DNA from: Neonectria sp. B-13
Taxonomy: Eukaryota > Ascomycota > Sordariomycetes > Hypocreales > Nectriaceae
Length of the DNA: 64,000 nt
Reading direction: 5' to 3'
Assembly: GCA_002682825.1 (NCBI GenBank)
Contig: NOKP01000016.1
Span: 973,593-1,037,592, forward strand
The translations under genes were made by a program, and so were the position numbers. Numbering within the stretch: position 1 is the stretch's first letter; the number at the start of each line of letters is the position of its first letter. The notes beneath the pieces were generated by a model that made no database searches, was not told the origin of the DNA, and was given only the letters and a program-made list of their open reading frames with translations. Of the stretch, positions 1 to 11,687 are shown in pieces.

Positions 1-914
1 CCCTGTATCGCCATGTGGACTGCTCAATTTGGCAGTCTCACCTACAGGCAGGCAGAAAAATAAGCGACAATTAAAGCTCGGGGATTATTCGCAACCAGGA
101 TGAACTTGAGCATGGTCATGGATTTATCACCCTGCATGAGGCGGATCGGCGAACAATGCCAGTGGCTGTGGCTGTGCTGGACGGTTGAGAAGGATGAAGC
201 CAACGAAAGCCGCTATGAAGAAGATGGTTTCTGGCTTCGCCACAACGCCCCGCGGGGAAAGCCCCGCGGTTTGTTAGCGACGGGACCTTAAAGTGGTGAG
301 GACTGTACATGACGTTGATCCAGGTGACATCACTGGCTTGTCTCAGGTGAACTGACCCCTCACAGCTACCTACTCCTCCTTCGCCAGACCAACCACCTCA
401 ATCGTTTGGGTGCATGTGATTTTGCGTGTGAACTGTCAGAGTGAGAGCGAGAGCGAGAAGGATGCGAGGCTAGAGATAGAAAGATAGACTAGGACAGCCC
501 TATCTATGCCTCACCACAACCTAACATCACTCACTACGTTGTGGTTTCAACCTCCTCTTTCTCCTCTTCCTTTCAACTCGCTTGCACGTCCCGGTAGGCT
601 AGGTCACGCATCACGAACACAGCACAGCCTTGCTGCCAGCTGCTTCCATAGCCATCGGATATCCCGGCACTCACTCAACCTGCAGAGCCCCGTTTCTTTT
701 ATTGCCTCGTATCATCCCATCGCGCCGTAGGGCTGACTGGCCTGGCTGACGGCGACTCCTCCTCCGCGGGCTCGGCTCATAAACCCACCCGTCTGCATCC
801 CACTTAGTGGTGCGTTGCTTTCACTCTCTTTCACACACACACACACACACACATACATACATACACACACAACCACCACATCACCATCCACTTCGCCCAA
901 ACATTCCCCCCCAA
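1..914. other. intergenic / 5' flank of glycine-zipper gene
   Basis: No gene is supported here. The short open frames overlap on both strands and resemble nothing. The last part is pyrimidine-rich and carries a CA/CATA microsatellite just upstream of the gene start at 915, as expected for a fungal promoter and 5' leader. Confidence 0.6.
832..871. repeat. CA / CATA microsatellite
   Basis: About eleven CA dinucleotides run directly into three CATA units and another short CA run. The tract ends roughly 45 bases before the ATG at 915, so it would lie in the 5' leader or core promoter. The frame of the downstream gene is open through it (His-Thr repeats), but no ATG upstream of 915 is available, so I treat it as non-coding. 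Confidence 0.9.
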
Positions 915-1838
915 ATGTCAAACCCCAACTACTACGAAGCTGAAGAATTCTCCCGTCGTCGCCGTGACCCTTCGCCAGGTCACTTCTCCGGCGGCGGAGG
1001 AGGCCCTCCCGGCAACGCTCCTTACAACGTCCCCTACAACGACCGTCCTAACAACGGCCCTCCCTTCAACGGCCCCCCCCCTCCTCCAGGCGCCCCCCCG
1101 TACGCTTCTACGTCGCGCGTCAACGATGTCTACCCTCCCGGTCCGCCCTCGCCCCGCGAGACAATGACCCTCGAGCCACCCGCCGCCAACATCCGGCCCC
1201 GCTCCGTCCCGCCGCCCAACACCTCCATGATCCGTCGCACCCGCTCCCGCTCCTCCTCCACCTCGTCTAGCGACTCCGACCGCCGCCGGGACAGCCGCAG
1301 CCGCTCTCACCGGGGCAAGGACCGCGACCGCGAACGCTCCCCGAGCCCCATCTCCCGTGCCCGCAACGTCGTCGAGGACAACTTCTCCAACTCAGCTACC
1401 GGTATTGGCGCCGGCCTGCTCGGCGCCGTCGTTGGTGGGCTCGTCGCTCGCGAGGCCAACGACGCTGCCAACCGGAAGAAGCACAAGTCCAAGGGCTACC
1501 GCGAGGCCGACGACGAGGACCGCAAGCGCATGGTCTCGACCATCCTCGGCGCCGTCGCCGGCGGGCTTGCCTCCAACGCCATCGCCAACCGCGTCGAGGA
1601 CTCGCGCGACCGTGACCGCGCCCGCCAGTACGAGTGGGAGCGGCGCTACGGCCGTGAGGAGGACAGGCCTCGCTACGACGCCGGGCGCATTGAATCTGGC
1701 TCCAGAGACGGCAGGAGGGATCGAGCTCTGCCTCCTCCCGATGACGACGATGACGACCTTGTCTATGATGATCCGCAATACGACGACCGACGACCGGCGC
1801 GCCGCAGGAGCGAGGAGAGCCATCGCTTCCGGTCCTAG
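915..1838 (+). CDS. glycine-zipper protein with Pro-rich and RS-like N-terminus
   Basis: Single-exon gene of 307 residues. I chose the ATG at 915, which begins the protein-like part; the frame is open further upstream only through the CA repeat. Order: Gly/Pro/Asn-rich low-complexity region (about 15-65), a Ser/Arg-rich stretch (about 100-145), a glycine-zipper hydrophobic segment (about 163-181, GxGxGxxGxxxGG pattern), a basic linker, a second glycine-rich hydrophobic segment (about 206-222), and a charged tail rich in Arg and Asp with a run of six Asp. The two hydrophobic segments resemble a glycine-zipper two-helix membrane domain. Proteins of this shape are common and uncharacterised in filamentous ascomycetes. 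The function is unknown; membrane or lipid-droplet association is inference only. Strong C/G bias at third positions supports coding. Confidence 0.85.
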   Translation: MSNPNYYEAEEFSRRRRDPSPGHFSGGGGGPPGNAPYNVPYNDRPNNGPPFNGPPPPPGAPPYASTSRVNDVYPPGPPSPRETMTLEPPAANIRPRSVPPPNTSMIRRTRSRSSSTSSSDSDRRRDSRSRSHRGKDRDRERSPSPISRARNVVEDNFSNSATGIGAGLLGAVVGGLVAREANDAANRKKHKSKGYREADDEDRKRMVSTILGAVAGGLASNAIANRVEDSRDRDRARQYEWERRYGREEDRPRYDAGRIESGSRDGRRDRALPPPDDDDDDLVYDDPQYDDRRPARRRSEESHRFRS

Positions 1839-2301
1839 TCTCTTCCGCGCTCTTGCTCTACTGCAATGAATCCAAACGACCATATCACGACTGAATTTAT
1901 GCTATTTGATCAAATCTTTTTTTGCCCTCTTGGATAACATCCCGAGGCCCCATCTAATTCGCCAAATACGTGTTCGGGAGGCCTGAACCGCATCGATCTC
2001 AAGTCATCGCCCGATCATCCAACTTAGATCACCGCAAGCCATTTAAAACTCCCGTTTTTTTTTTTCGACTGCTTCATCGCGAAAGCTACCTTCGCACTCA
2101 AATCGGGAAACGACCTCTGCCATACGGGTTGGCTGATGGCTGACTGAGTTAAGGCGGCTCCTACATACCTCACCATTGCTCTGGTACCGCGCTCGACCTT
2201 ATTAGTCTCGATCAGTTTATTGTTCTAGAGAAATCCTAGGACACCGAAGAATAAGATCGACTGTGCAAAGATACCCTAGTCGAGAGCGAGATGGTCTCCA
2301 G

Positions 2302-2335
<34 letters not shown>

Positions 2336-2818
2336 AAGATGGATTCAAACCCTTGACTTTCTGAACTTGACACTTCGCATCTCTTTGTGGATGGACTGCG
2401 TGAGGAGGCGCGGACCATCGGGGCCTGGAATTGTAGTGCTTAAATCAAAGGATTAGGGAGAATTCGCAATGTTCCTAATGTAGAATAATGATGCTATATG
2501 ATACAGCATAGGTGCTGTTTTCTAGGAGTCACAGCCTCTCGGGATATTATATCTCGAGCATCTTGAAAATACCAGTGTTTACTAGAATCATCAAATATTA
2601 TTCTTACAACTACGTACAACCACCCTTCTGCCTTTGGTGCCCTCCTTCCTGCAGGTGTTTGTTGACACGATTAGACCCCCTTGAACCAACCCAAAGCCAA
2701 CCCGTATACCTTTTCCAATTAAGTTGTTGTGCCTTGAAGCCCTAGTTGTAACTTGAAACCCTGATCAATTCGAACACTCCAAGCAAATGTCGATCTCGGC
2801 CACCGGCCCAAGATCCTT
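1839..2818. other. intergenic between convergent genes
   Basis: The 3' flanks of the plus-strand gene ending at 1838 and the minus-strand gene ending at 2819 meet here. It holds a GAT trinucleotide repeat and AT-rich stretches suitable for polyadenylation. No gene seen. Confidence 0.6.
2303..2336. repeat. GAT trinucleotide microsatellite
   Basis: About eleven uninterrupted GAT/TGA units lie in the intergenic region between two convergent genes. They are not part of any supported coding frame. Confidence 0.9.
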
Positions 2819-3505
2819 TCAACAGAAATTTCCATCTTCCATGTGCATCCCTCCCTCTCGCAGTGTAGTCCGCGTCTGCCACGGCGAATCCCCCGGCCCA
2901 TGCGACGCCATCTTGGTCCGGCGTCCCTCGTGTTCGCGCTGCGTACGGCAGTCCAGCTCTCTTTCCACAACCACCTTGAAGAACTGCGCAACCTCGGCCA
3001 GCGAGATCTGCTGCGCGTCCGGGACGCCGAGTAGCTTAAACAGCGATTGTGCATCCACGAGCTGCTTCGCAATGACCGAGTCGGGCTGGCAGAAAGTCCT
3101 GATGCTCATGGCCCGGGCGTTGACCTTCATGGCGTGGAGGAGCCCGGAAATCTCAACTACGTCGCCCTGGCGCCGGCCATAGAACCGAAAGTCTTCCACA
3201 TGAATATTAACTAGGTCCAGTTGCGTCTCCAGGTCGTACCGGAACCCCACCACCTTTGGCCGTCCTTTGTGCTGCCAAGCGTCGGATATTCTCTTGAGCT
3301 TGTCAGGAACCAAACGGCCCTTGTCTAGCTGCACTGTGATGTAGTCGTTGAGTGCGCTGCTGAGGTGGTACTCAAGCTCGCAATAAAGGAGGCTTTGCTC
3401 CCGAGAGTCGAGAGAAATGGCCACCTGAAAGCTCTGTCGGTCCTTGGCTGGATGTTGAGGTCGACGCGCGCTGTGATGTAGCTCTGCCTATTCAATGTGA
3501 GTAAA

Positions 3506-3541
<36 letters not shown>

Positions 3542-4671
3542 GTTTGGAGTATGCATACCATGTCTTTGGCAATTTTCTTGATGCCCTCAATAATGCCAAC
3601 CTTCTTCTGTGGTGTCTTCTTCGTCTTGTCGGGTACCTTCTCGGTACGCTCAAGCCAGCCATTATCTCCAATCATTGTCTTCTCGCCCTTCTTGGCTGTT
3701 GGGAAGTCCTCTCCTCTGAAGTAAAACTGAAGAGGGGAGAACAAGGGGGTGTTTTCGGATCGAAGCACCTCTCTCGGTGTGATCGGTGGCAACGGGGAGT
3801 CGACGGGACCGGATTGTCGAAGTCCTTCACCAGTGCTCTTGGATCGTCTGGGTCTTCGTGCCAGACTTTCCAGACGGACTGGCGACTCTCCGATTGAGGA
3901 AGGGGTCTGCATTTGAGCCCAATCTTTGTATGCATTGACAACAGCATCGTTGAGCTTCGATCCGGACCGCCGGTGAGTAGCTCCGCGAAGCTCCAGAGGA
4001 CCAGGGTGTAACATATAGCGGCCATCTTGTGAGTACATAGATTCCGGGTCTTCATCTGAGCCTTCGTATCGGCTTTGGCTTAAGGGAGAAACTGAATCAC
4101 ACACACTTTCCATCACAGCTCGCTGAGGAGCATTCGCATGGCGCTGTCCGCCTCCAAGTTGGAGGGGAGGCGGTGGAGCCTTGCAACGACGCTCAGCCAA
4201 GCTTCCTGAGAAGACATCGCTTCTCAATGTCTGTTGGCGGCCTGGCATCAGTTCTGAGAAAGTTGGGGAACCCACGCCAGAACTGGCTTGTGGGCTGGTG
4301 CCCCAGCTGTAGGGAGCCTCCTGTTGAGGCTGTCTATTTCTGCGAGGGCTTGATTTCGGCGTGACCATTGCAGCCCGTGCCCGAGTTCGTGCCGGGCTGC
4401 TGTGAACCTTGTGGCTGAATCTACGAAACTGTTAGCTTGAGCCTCTTATTTCAAAGGGAACGTCATACGCATCCGTGATTTTGTCCATCTGGCCCTCTGT
4501 CAAGTTCATTCGAATGTGAAGCGGCTGCCGGACTAAGCGCTTTCTTGGAGACAATGACCGGGCCCGCGAATTTGAAACAGAAGGTAATAAGTCCCCTTGG
4601 AGCGGAGTTAGGGAGGACGTTGATGGATCAGAGTGGTGGCTCTTCTCCTTGTTCTGACCGCCTCGCGGCAT
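2819..4671 (-). CDS. conserved-looking fungal protein of unknown function
   Basis: Three exons on the minus strand: 4671-4469, 4420-3559 and 3487-2819, with introns 4421-4468 (donor GTATGA, branch GCTAAC) and 3488-3558 (donor GTATGC, acceptor AATAG). The joins keep one frame and give 577 residues. The N-terminal 350 residues are Ser/Pro/Arg-rich and probably disordered. The C-terminal 200 residues look folded, with alternating hydrophobic and charged segments and a run on the need for full-length Phe/Tyr/Arg motifs such as VGFRYDLETQLDL and VEDFRFYGRR. I recognise no named domain. The second intron contains a 30-base TC microsatellite. The start at 4671 is the first ATG after an in-frame stop; an additional upstream exon cannot be excluded. 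The gene converges on the glycine-zipper gene. Confidence 0.75.
3509..3538. repeat. TC microsatellite inside an intron
   Basis: Fifteen TC units (GA on the coding strand) fill nearly half of the 71-base second intron of the minus-strand gene at 2819-4671. Length variation here would change intron size but not the protein. Confidence 0.9.
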
Positions 4672-5242
4672 TGGACTTTTCCCAAAGCCACAAGCACAGA
4701 TGGATTAGGCGGATTCAATACAATTGAAAGTCTGGTCCATGACACGAAAGCGATTTGAGAACATAGGTTGGGTTGAAGATACTGACAAGTTGAAGCAGTG
4801 AGGGTGGATGTTGGTGATCGTCGGGGACGTAAGGTGGTAAGTAGGCAGGCAGAAATAAACAAAAGGACGCGTCCCACGGCGTTCAATCAAACCAGCTACC
4901 CAGGCAACTGATTGCGAAAGTCCGGGCTTTGTTGCTTAACTCTTCTGGCAGCTGGCAACACCTGTTGACAGTTCTCCGCAGGGCGAGTGGCGAGCACTTG
5001 TCAGGTTGGTTGTGCAGCACTAGCAGAGTACCAAAGCACTAATGAGATAGATTTTACTGGCATTGACTTCTAGGCAATTCATGATGCGCAGAAATGCGAG
5101 ACAATTTGTATGTGAACTCTTGCACTTGGCTGACACTGAAACCTGGCCGGGGCGGATGATTGCACGTGGTACATACTCTGAGAAACAGGTCGCGGTCCAA
5201 TCCATGGCGCTGACCGATTAGAACCCTTCGAGATTTGAGGAC
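4672..5242. other. intergenic between two minus-strand genes
   Basis: This is the upstream region of the 2819-4671 gene and the downstream region of the 5243-6413 gene. Several short minus-strand frames are open, but none shows recognisable protein character. An upstream exon of the first gene could hide near 4700-4890. Confidence 0.45.
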
Positions 5243-6413
5243 TTATATTCGTGTTCTTCGATGGTCGACGCCGCTGTCGAACCACAGCTGAGGTGTAAAG
5301 GGACCCTGAAACCTCCAAGAATACACCAGTTCCCTCAATCCTGGGCCAGTGACCACATCCATCGCTTTGTCTTCAGCGACAGGAAGCTCTTTGATGGTTG
5401 GTGGTAGTGGCCCACTATCTGTGTAAAGGCCGAATTTACGGGCAAAATTGGCATTCGGAATCTCCCACTCATTGACATGAGGGCTCGGCCTTGACTCTAA
5501 GATATCGCGTAAGGAGGTTGTTGTGGTGAAGCCTTGCCGACCTGCGAGCCATCTCATTCTGATAGGATCCATGACAGGTCTCTTGAGTTTGCAGACATTC
5601 CGAAGAAATTCACAAATATCGCTGTGACGCCTAGAGCTTCTTGACTCAAGCTGAGGGTTTTGTTCAAGAAGACGAATCCCTCCTGCTAGTTTATCCGATT
5701 CGCTGTTCCAGGAGAGGTCGTTCAAGTCGATCGACTTTTCTCCAACCAGCCTTCCGGTCTGCTTCAGACTCGAATTCCATTGCAACTCATGGAAGGCTTT
5801 GGCATTTATGCGACGAAATGGGCGTGTGCCTCCAATTCGTGATGAGACGTACATGGTGTATTCAATCATCCACTCTTTTCTGGTCCAGATGCCGCTTGTT
5901 TGAAAGAACGACTGCTCGCCCGTGGGCGAATGATCAGAGAGCCTAGTTCCATAGCGTTGAGAGTGGTCCCCTCTCCATCGAATTAGAGTGGCAGTTGGTT
6001 TAATGGCAGATGTAACCGTCGTGAGATGAGGAACGTGGGGCAGTTCGAGATCCGCCTGTGAAAGTGATTAGAATTGATCGAGACCCGGGGATCATTCACG
6101 AAGACCCACGTGTCGGTTCATATGATCATGTCTCCAACGCTGAAAGGCAGCTCCTGGGTCGTCGGAGTGTTGACAATCGACTTCAATCATCTCGTAGAGT
6201 ACGCCACCTGCGTGCCCGAGGCACTCGTCGCCCAAATGGTCTCGCAGCACTAAGAACACCTGAGTCTAGTCAGATAGGGTTCATCTGCCGAGAAACTGCC
6301 TGCCTGACAAGCCGGATGCCATCGCGGTACTGGTAATTGCGGGGAATGTGGGCGCAGTATCTGACGAGGACGTTACGGCATTCTGAAGTGAGATTAGTCG
6401 GAGGCTGTCCCAT
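5243..6413 (-). CDS. unrecognised protein, three exons
   Basis: Proposed exons on the minus strand are 6413-6309, 6259-6110 and 6055-5243, giving 355 residues. The second intron (6056-6109) has a good branch (CTAATC) and a CACAG acceptor. The first intron (6260-6308, 49 nt) has a weak donor (GTCAGG) but a good branch/acceptor (CTGACTAG..CTCAG), and it joins two coding-looking segments in phase. The N-terminal 85 residues hold five Cys and several His (ECRNVLVRYC, RDHLGDECLGH, EVDCQH), which could be a small metal-binding or disulphide-rich region. The remainder is a mixed region with a conserved-looking WEIPNANFARKFGLY segment near the C-terminus. I recognise no family. Another exon may exist upstream around 6450-6700, where a minus-strand frame is open. 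Confidence 0.55.
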
Positions 6414-8278
6414 GTAAGTCAAGACTAGGGATGACTACTCTGTTCGTCAAATACCCCGTTGGGCCCATTGAAACCTGCAAGCTTGGCGGCTGGTGACCGC
6501 AAGAATGCTTTCGAGGCCTTGTCCATTCCTAAGCCAAGGTTGCATGGGGAAAGTCGCTAGGAGGATCGGGGTCTCCTTGAGATATCGACCGGTACTTGGG
6601 CCGGGAGTAGCTAAGCCCAGCCTCTGGGGAAAGAACGGAAGATTTGCCGCCCACGAGACGCTTATACGAACCAGAAGACAATCGAGATTAGAGAACAAAA
6701 GTGTTGCTCGATTAGGGGGAAATTAATCTCGGCCTTTCGAGTCTTGGGTCGAAATTGGAAGACGTTTGACTTTGCTCCTGATGCTTGGAGGAGATGATGA
6801 AGGATCGTGCGGAGCATATTGGCTCTGGAGGGCACCTGGCAAGGCAGGCAGGGAGGGTGTCCTGTCTCCTGCGTTTCACCGAGAGCATGCTACACTATGA
6901 CTACGCCTGCCATTTAAACTGCTGGCATGGCGCCGGGAGGCAGGAGCCTTGGGAGCTTCCGCCCTCAGGTTCATCCCCGGTGACAGAGGTTATCTGTCTG
7001 GCTAGTAATGGTCCATTCATCGTTGGTTTGACACCTAAGACTCAAGGAATCCGGTTGTCCTCCATCAAATTGCTAGCTCTCAACTCTCGCGCCAATGTTA
7101 CACCGACCTACGAAGGCAGCGCAGGCCTAGATGTCGCAATAGGTGGTAGAAATCCGATGACCCACGCCGCGATGGAGTCCAGCCATGCGGCACTTACAGC
7201 CGGTAGACTCTAGCTACGACAAGCTCAGGCCGTACCCACCACATCTCGGGGACTCCAGACATCGCGACAGGGGTCGGTCCATGGTATGGTTGGCCCCATC
7301 AAGGCTGGAGGCAAACCCCAACGAGGCAACCAATAAAGCAGGCTCAAGTTGCTATTACACGTGTCCCGGAACACCGAGCGAAAAGGAAATCCAATCTGAG
7401 CTGCCAGCCTACCAGAACCCGGGCCCAAGGTGGCATTGGAAACTGAGCGAGATCTCGGGCTTTCGGCGGGTTAGTGGGGTTGTCTTTTGGCGTCCATGCC
7501 CGGCCCCTCTCTCCGCTGGCATTATGTTGCCGTAGGATGGATGCTGTTAACCTACAGCACCAATTACTGTTGTTTACTAACAGATACCATCCGCCTCTAT
7601 CATTCCACTCTTCGCGTTCCAGGATGGCACTCCCGAAGAATCAGCCGTCTCCGGCGTGCCCCACCCTCGACTCCCGAACTCAACTCCCGCACTCCCAAAA
7701 CGGCATCCGTCCTCCTCACTTCCCCAGACGACCCCACACACGCCGCTCCAAGATGCAAGCCCATGACACTTTACTGGCCCTGGGATTCGTTGACACCGAT
7801 CCTCCTCGTACTCTGCGTCCTCGACGCAGACATCTGGACCAGCACTGGCTCCGTTTGCACCCTCCCGGGCTCTGCTGCCGACCGAATTCTGGGCTTCGTT
7901 TCGCATGTTGCCCCCGTCTACCGAGTAGTTATCTCTGTCTAGCAACTGTCCGGAACCCTGTTCCCCTATGCGAGGCACCTCCATTCTGATCTTCCCGAGA
8001 TCCATGCCGTGTTTTAGTGCGTCATCGTCGTTGAGCCAAGCCGCCACCAGCCCCAATCTCTCGGTCCCAGTCGCCTCGGCTCGTCTTGTGTATCCCTCCT
8101 ACGACTGGCGCTGACCCGGCGGTTCCATGAATTCACGCTTGACTCTCCGACAGACTGGTGCTTGTTATTTATTGCCCCGACTCCCTTCCTGTTTTGTCGC
8201 ATCAAAATCCATCACAACTCCTAGCGCATACAAGATACCCTTGGCTTGTTTGTAATATTTATCCATCACTACTACACC
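6414..8278. other. intergenic, divergent promoters
   Basis: It separates the minus-strand gene starting at 6413 from the plus-strand monooxygenase starting at 8279. Overlapping open frames on both strands (for example 7474-7989 plus and 7577-8056 minus) come from C/T-rich composition and look like no protein. The last 100 bases are AT-richer and probably hold the core promoter of the monooxygenase. Confidence 0.5.
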
Positions 8279-10383
8279 ATGGCGTCAAGTGAATTAGAGC
8301 AGGACCGCTCCAACTACTATGACATTGGTAGGTCACACTGCTTGGTGCTGTGCTGAGCGGTATGAGTTACTAACAAACATTGATTAATAGTCATCGTGGG
8401 AGCTGGACCGGTTGGTCTCATGCTGTCGACATGCTTGGCCCGTTGGGGTTACAAGATCAAGCATATCGACAACCGAGCCGAACCGACTCCCACCGGTCGC
8501 GCGGATGGCATTCAGCCGCGCTCCCTGGACCTCCTGCGAAACATGGGTCTGAAATCGGCCATTATGGCCCACAAGCCCGCTCGCGTCTACGAGGTTGCAT
8601 TCTGGGATCCTACCACGTCAGGCCATGGCATTGAGCGAACAGGCACATGGGCCAGCTGCCCCGACTTTATCGATGCTCGGTATCCCTTCACAACCTTGCT
8701 CCACCAGGGTTTGATTGAGCGAGTGTTCATTGCCGACCTTGAGAAGAACGGGGCCAAAGTTCAGCGACCATGGACGATCAAGGGCTTCACGTCAGACGAG
8801 AAGGCAGACCCCGAGTACCCGGTTCAGGTCGAATTAGAACATGTCGACGGAACTGCCCAGGAATCTTTGCGCGCAAAGTATCTCTTTGGTGGCGAGGGTG
8901 CAAGGTCGTTTATTAGAGATCAACTACAGATCGGCGTTACGCATAAGGACCCCATTGCCCACGTGTGGGGAGTCATGGATGGTGTCGTTGTCACCGACTT
9001 CCCCGATATCAAGGTGTGTTTCAAGACATGAACGTTAGCCTCGATCCCTTTTTGCTGACAGCAGGGTAAGATGAAATGTACCATTCACAGTGAGCATGGC
9101 TCTATCATGGTCATCCCCAGAGAGAACAACATGGTCCGCCTTTATATTCAGATCGCCTCCTCGACGGACTCAGACTGGAATCCCAGAAAGACGGCCACCG
9201 AGGCTGACGTGCAAGAATCGGCGAAGAAGATTCTGCATCCGTACAACATCGAATGGGAGCGTGTTGAGTGGTACTCGGTATACCCCATTGGGCAGGGCAT
9301 TTCAGATCGCTACACCCTAGACCAACGAGTATTCTTGGGTGGCGATGCTTGTCACACGCACAGCGTGAGTTTAAAAACCCCCTGCTTGTGAAAATGGTCG
9401 TCGTTATTAACGCCATGCAGCCCAAAGCTGGCCAGGGAATGAACACTGCTTTCCTGGATGCCCAGAACCTGGCGTGGAAGATCCATGCTGTTGAGGCCGG
9501 TTTCGCCAGCCGTGAGATCTTGAAGACGTACGAGCCGGAGCGCAAGAACGTTGCGGAAACACTTCTGAGTTTTGATAATCGATACGCCAAGTTGTTCTCT
9601 CAGCGACCACCTCCAGCGGACACGGTCAAGGCTGCATCGGACAGCCATGGCACGAACAAGACGGATGAAGATAATGAATTCATCAAGACATTCAAGGAGT
9701 CATGCGCATTCACGAGCGGATACGGAGTATTCTACAAAGCTAACGCTCTGAACTGGTCGCCCGAGCACCCAGCCAAGTCGCCGCTCATCCACCCCGAGGG
9801 TACCAAGCTGTCAACGGGTCGCCTGTTTATCAATTCGGATGTGACCAGGGTTGTTGATGCCAACGTGGTGCACTTGGAGCAGGAGGTGCCTCTCAATGGA
9901 TCGTTCCGGCTTTTCGTCTTCGGAGGTGATATATCCAAGACATCGAAGGCCTTGCGAGATTTCGGGAACAACCTCAACAACAAGAGGTCGTTTTACTCAG
10001 CATATATGCGAGAGGATCTCGGCAAGGTCTCCCACCACGAAAAGCACAACCCGCACAGTCACTTCTTTACCCTCTGCACCATATTCGCCGCCAAGAGGCC
10101 CAACATTGAGATCTCTCGCGACCTTCCTGATGTGCTTGCGCGATACAGGGACCACGTCTACGCCGATGACAGGTGGGACCCAAGACTACCCAATGCCAAG
10201 GCTGCGGCGCACGCCAAGATGGGCCTGGATGAGGACTTGGGCGGAGTTGTGGTTGTGCGGCCTGATGGCTACGTAGGCGTGGTGGTTAGCCTGGTGGAAG
10301 GCAGCGGAACTGTCGATGCCTTGAACGAGTATTTCTCGACTTTCTGTACTAAGAAGCTGGGTGATGTGATGGCGCAGCTATGA
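8279..10383 (+). CDS. FAD-dependent phenol 2-monooxygenase-type aromatic hydroxylase
   Basis: Four exons, 8279-8327, 8391-9013, 9065-9364 and 9421-10383, give 644 residues with all splice phases matching. The N-terminus carries the FAD dinucleotide-binding motif VGAGPVG (about 20-26). A second FAD motif, [17 protein letters not shown] (about 316-332), is split by the third intron. The C-terminal 170 residues form the thioredoxin-like dimerisation domain typical of phenol hydroxylases. Length and order match the family (about 640-665). These flavoproteins use NADPH and O2 to ortho-hydroxylate phenols to catechols; fungal members also accept other phenolics or act in secondary metabolism, so the substrate here is open. 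No catechol dioxygenase or other pathway gene lies beside it. No signal peptide is visible, so it is probably cytosolic. Confidence 0.93.
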
Positions 10384-11687
10384 TGCGGGTAGTGATTGAT
10401 GGAGTAGGCACAATAGTGCGGTGGGAAGGATGGATAGAGTTGGAGTCGACTGGTTGAGACGAATATGTCGTTGGTTGTGATAGTATTTTGTAACTCAAGA
10501 GTAGATAGTGACAAAGACAATTGATACGCGTTTAAACTTATTCCGTCAATGATGACCGGTCATTCTTAGTCATGGTTATTTGATCACATACATTTTATAG
10601 AATCCTCTGGTGTCGGAAATCATCAATCTTGACTTGATACACCTCAACAACTTTTCAGAGTTGCCTCTAGGTTAGGAAGTAGGCAAAAGTGAGAATGACA
10701 TCACAAGTGTCCCAATATAGGACGGATCAATGGGTGCAGAACACATAGAGAACAAGTTAGTGTGTCAAGGTTTCTATCGAGGTACACATAGGGAATTCCC
10801 TTCTATTCTATCTTGTCGCGCTGACAAAAGTGTTGTGATGCCGATTGATTGCTGCAGCTCTTTCACAACTCTCGTTGACGTCTGTTCGCGTGTGCAAGAG
10901 TGACAAAGGGCGCTGAATCGAGAATGGTGTCTCCCTGGCCAATGAGAAATGGCGTCAGACATCGACTCAGATCCCGTGCCCCACCCAGCGACAGGCCAAT
11001 CGCGGCTCCTCTACCGGCCCCGCCCGAGCTTGTCCAAAAACCTCCGCCAAAATCGCACTGAAGCTCCCGCCATTCTTTCAACACCACAGCGCGATCACCC
11101 CCCGTAGCGAAGCTATCGTCCACCATCCTCCCCCTCTACCACGATGCCATCATCCCCATCGACCCGGAACGATTAGGCGACACGTCGAGCCTCGGTGTAC
11201 GTACCTCGATTGTTTACGCGCTCCCGTTTGGGACCAGCAGCGCCCACGCGCCACACGGGCGAGGTTCTAAACCGACGACGCGCCTCGCCCCTCTTACTGA
11301 TTGCATTGTGCTGTTGTGCCTGTGTTTGCCTGACAACGCTCTGTTGACCTGCGCCGCCGCGGACTCGCCCACTGTAAGATAACTTCACTTTCACACCCAC
11401 TTTCGACTCACTTCAGCATCGGCTCTGCTCCTTTGTGTTGCCCGCTGCCTTTGAACAACGCCCAACTCATCTTTGCCTTTGTCTTCTACACCATCGCAAC
11501 CGCTCTTAACTTGTTCTCTTTGGCCTCATTCCCGTAGCTGGATGTTGCTGAAACGCCTTTGTCCTTGCTCTATTGACACTCGCGACTTCTTTACTGGTCT
11601 TGATCCCTCTTTCTCTACTACTGTCACGCACTTCTTTGTCAAACCGCCATCGTCATCTTGTCGGCCTCCTGCCAGTCTGCAGTGACG
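10384..11687. other. intergenic / promoter of the Ulp1 gene
   Basis: The first 400 bases are AT-richer 3' flank of the monooxygenase. From about 11100 the sequence is C/T-rich and looks like a long 5' leader or promoter for the protease gene starting at 11688. No other gene supported. Confidence 0.5.

Noticed and set aside
7474..8056. Overlapping open frames on both strands upstream of the monooxygenase
   Set aside because: They arise from C-rich promoter-like DNA and do not resemble a protein; neither has splice signals leading to further coding sequence.
8279..10383. Aromatic-degradation or secondary-metabolite gene cluster around the phenol monooxygenase
   Set aside because: No dioxygenase, polyketide synthase, transporter or pathway regulator lies beside it; neighbours are an unknown gene and a SUMO protease.
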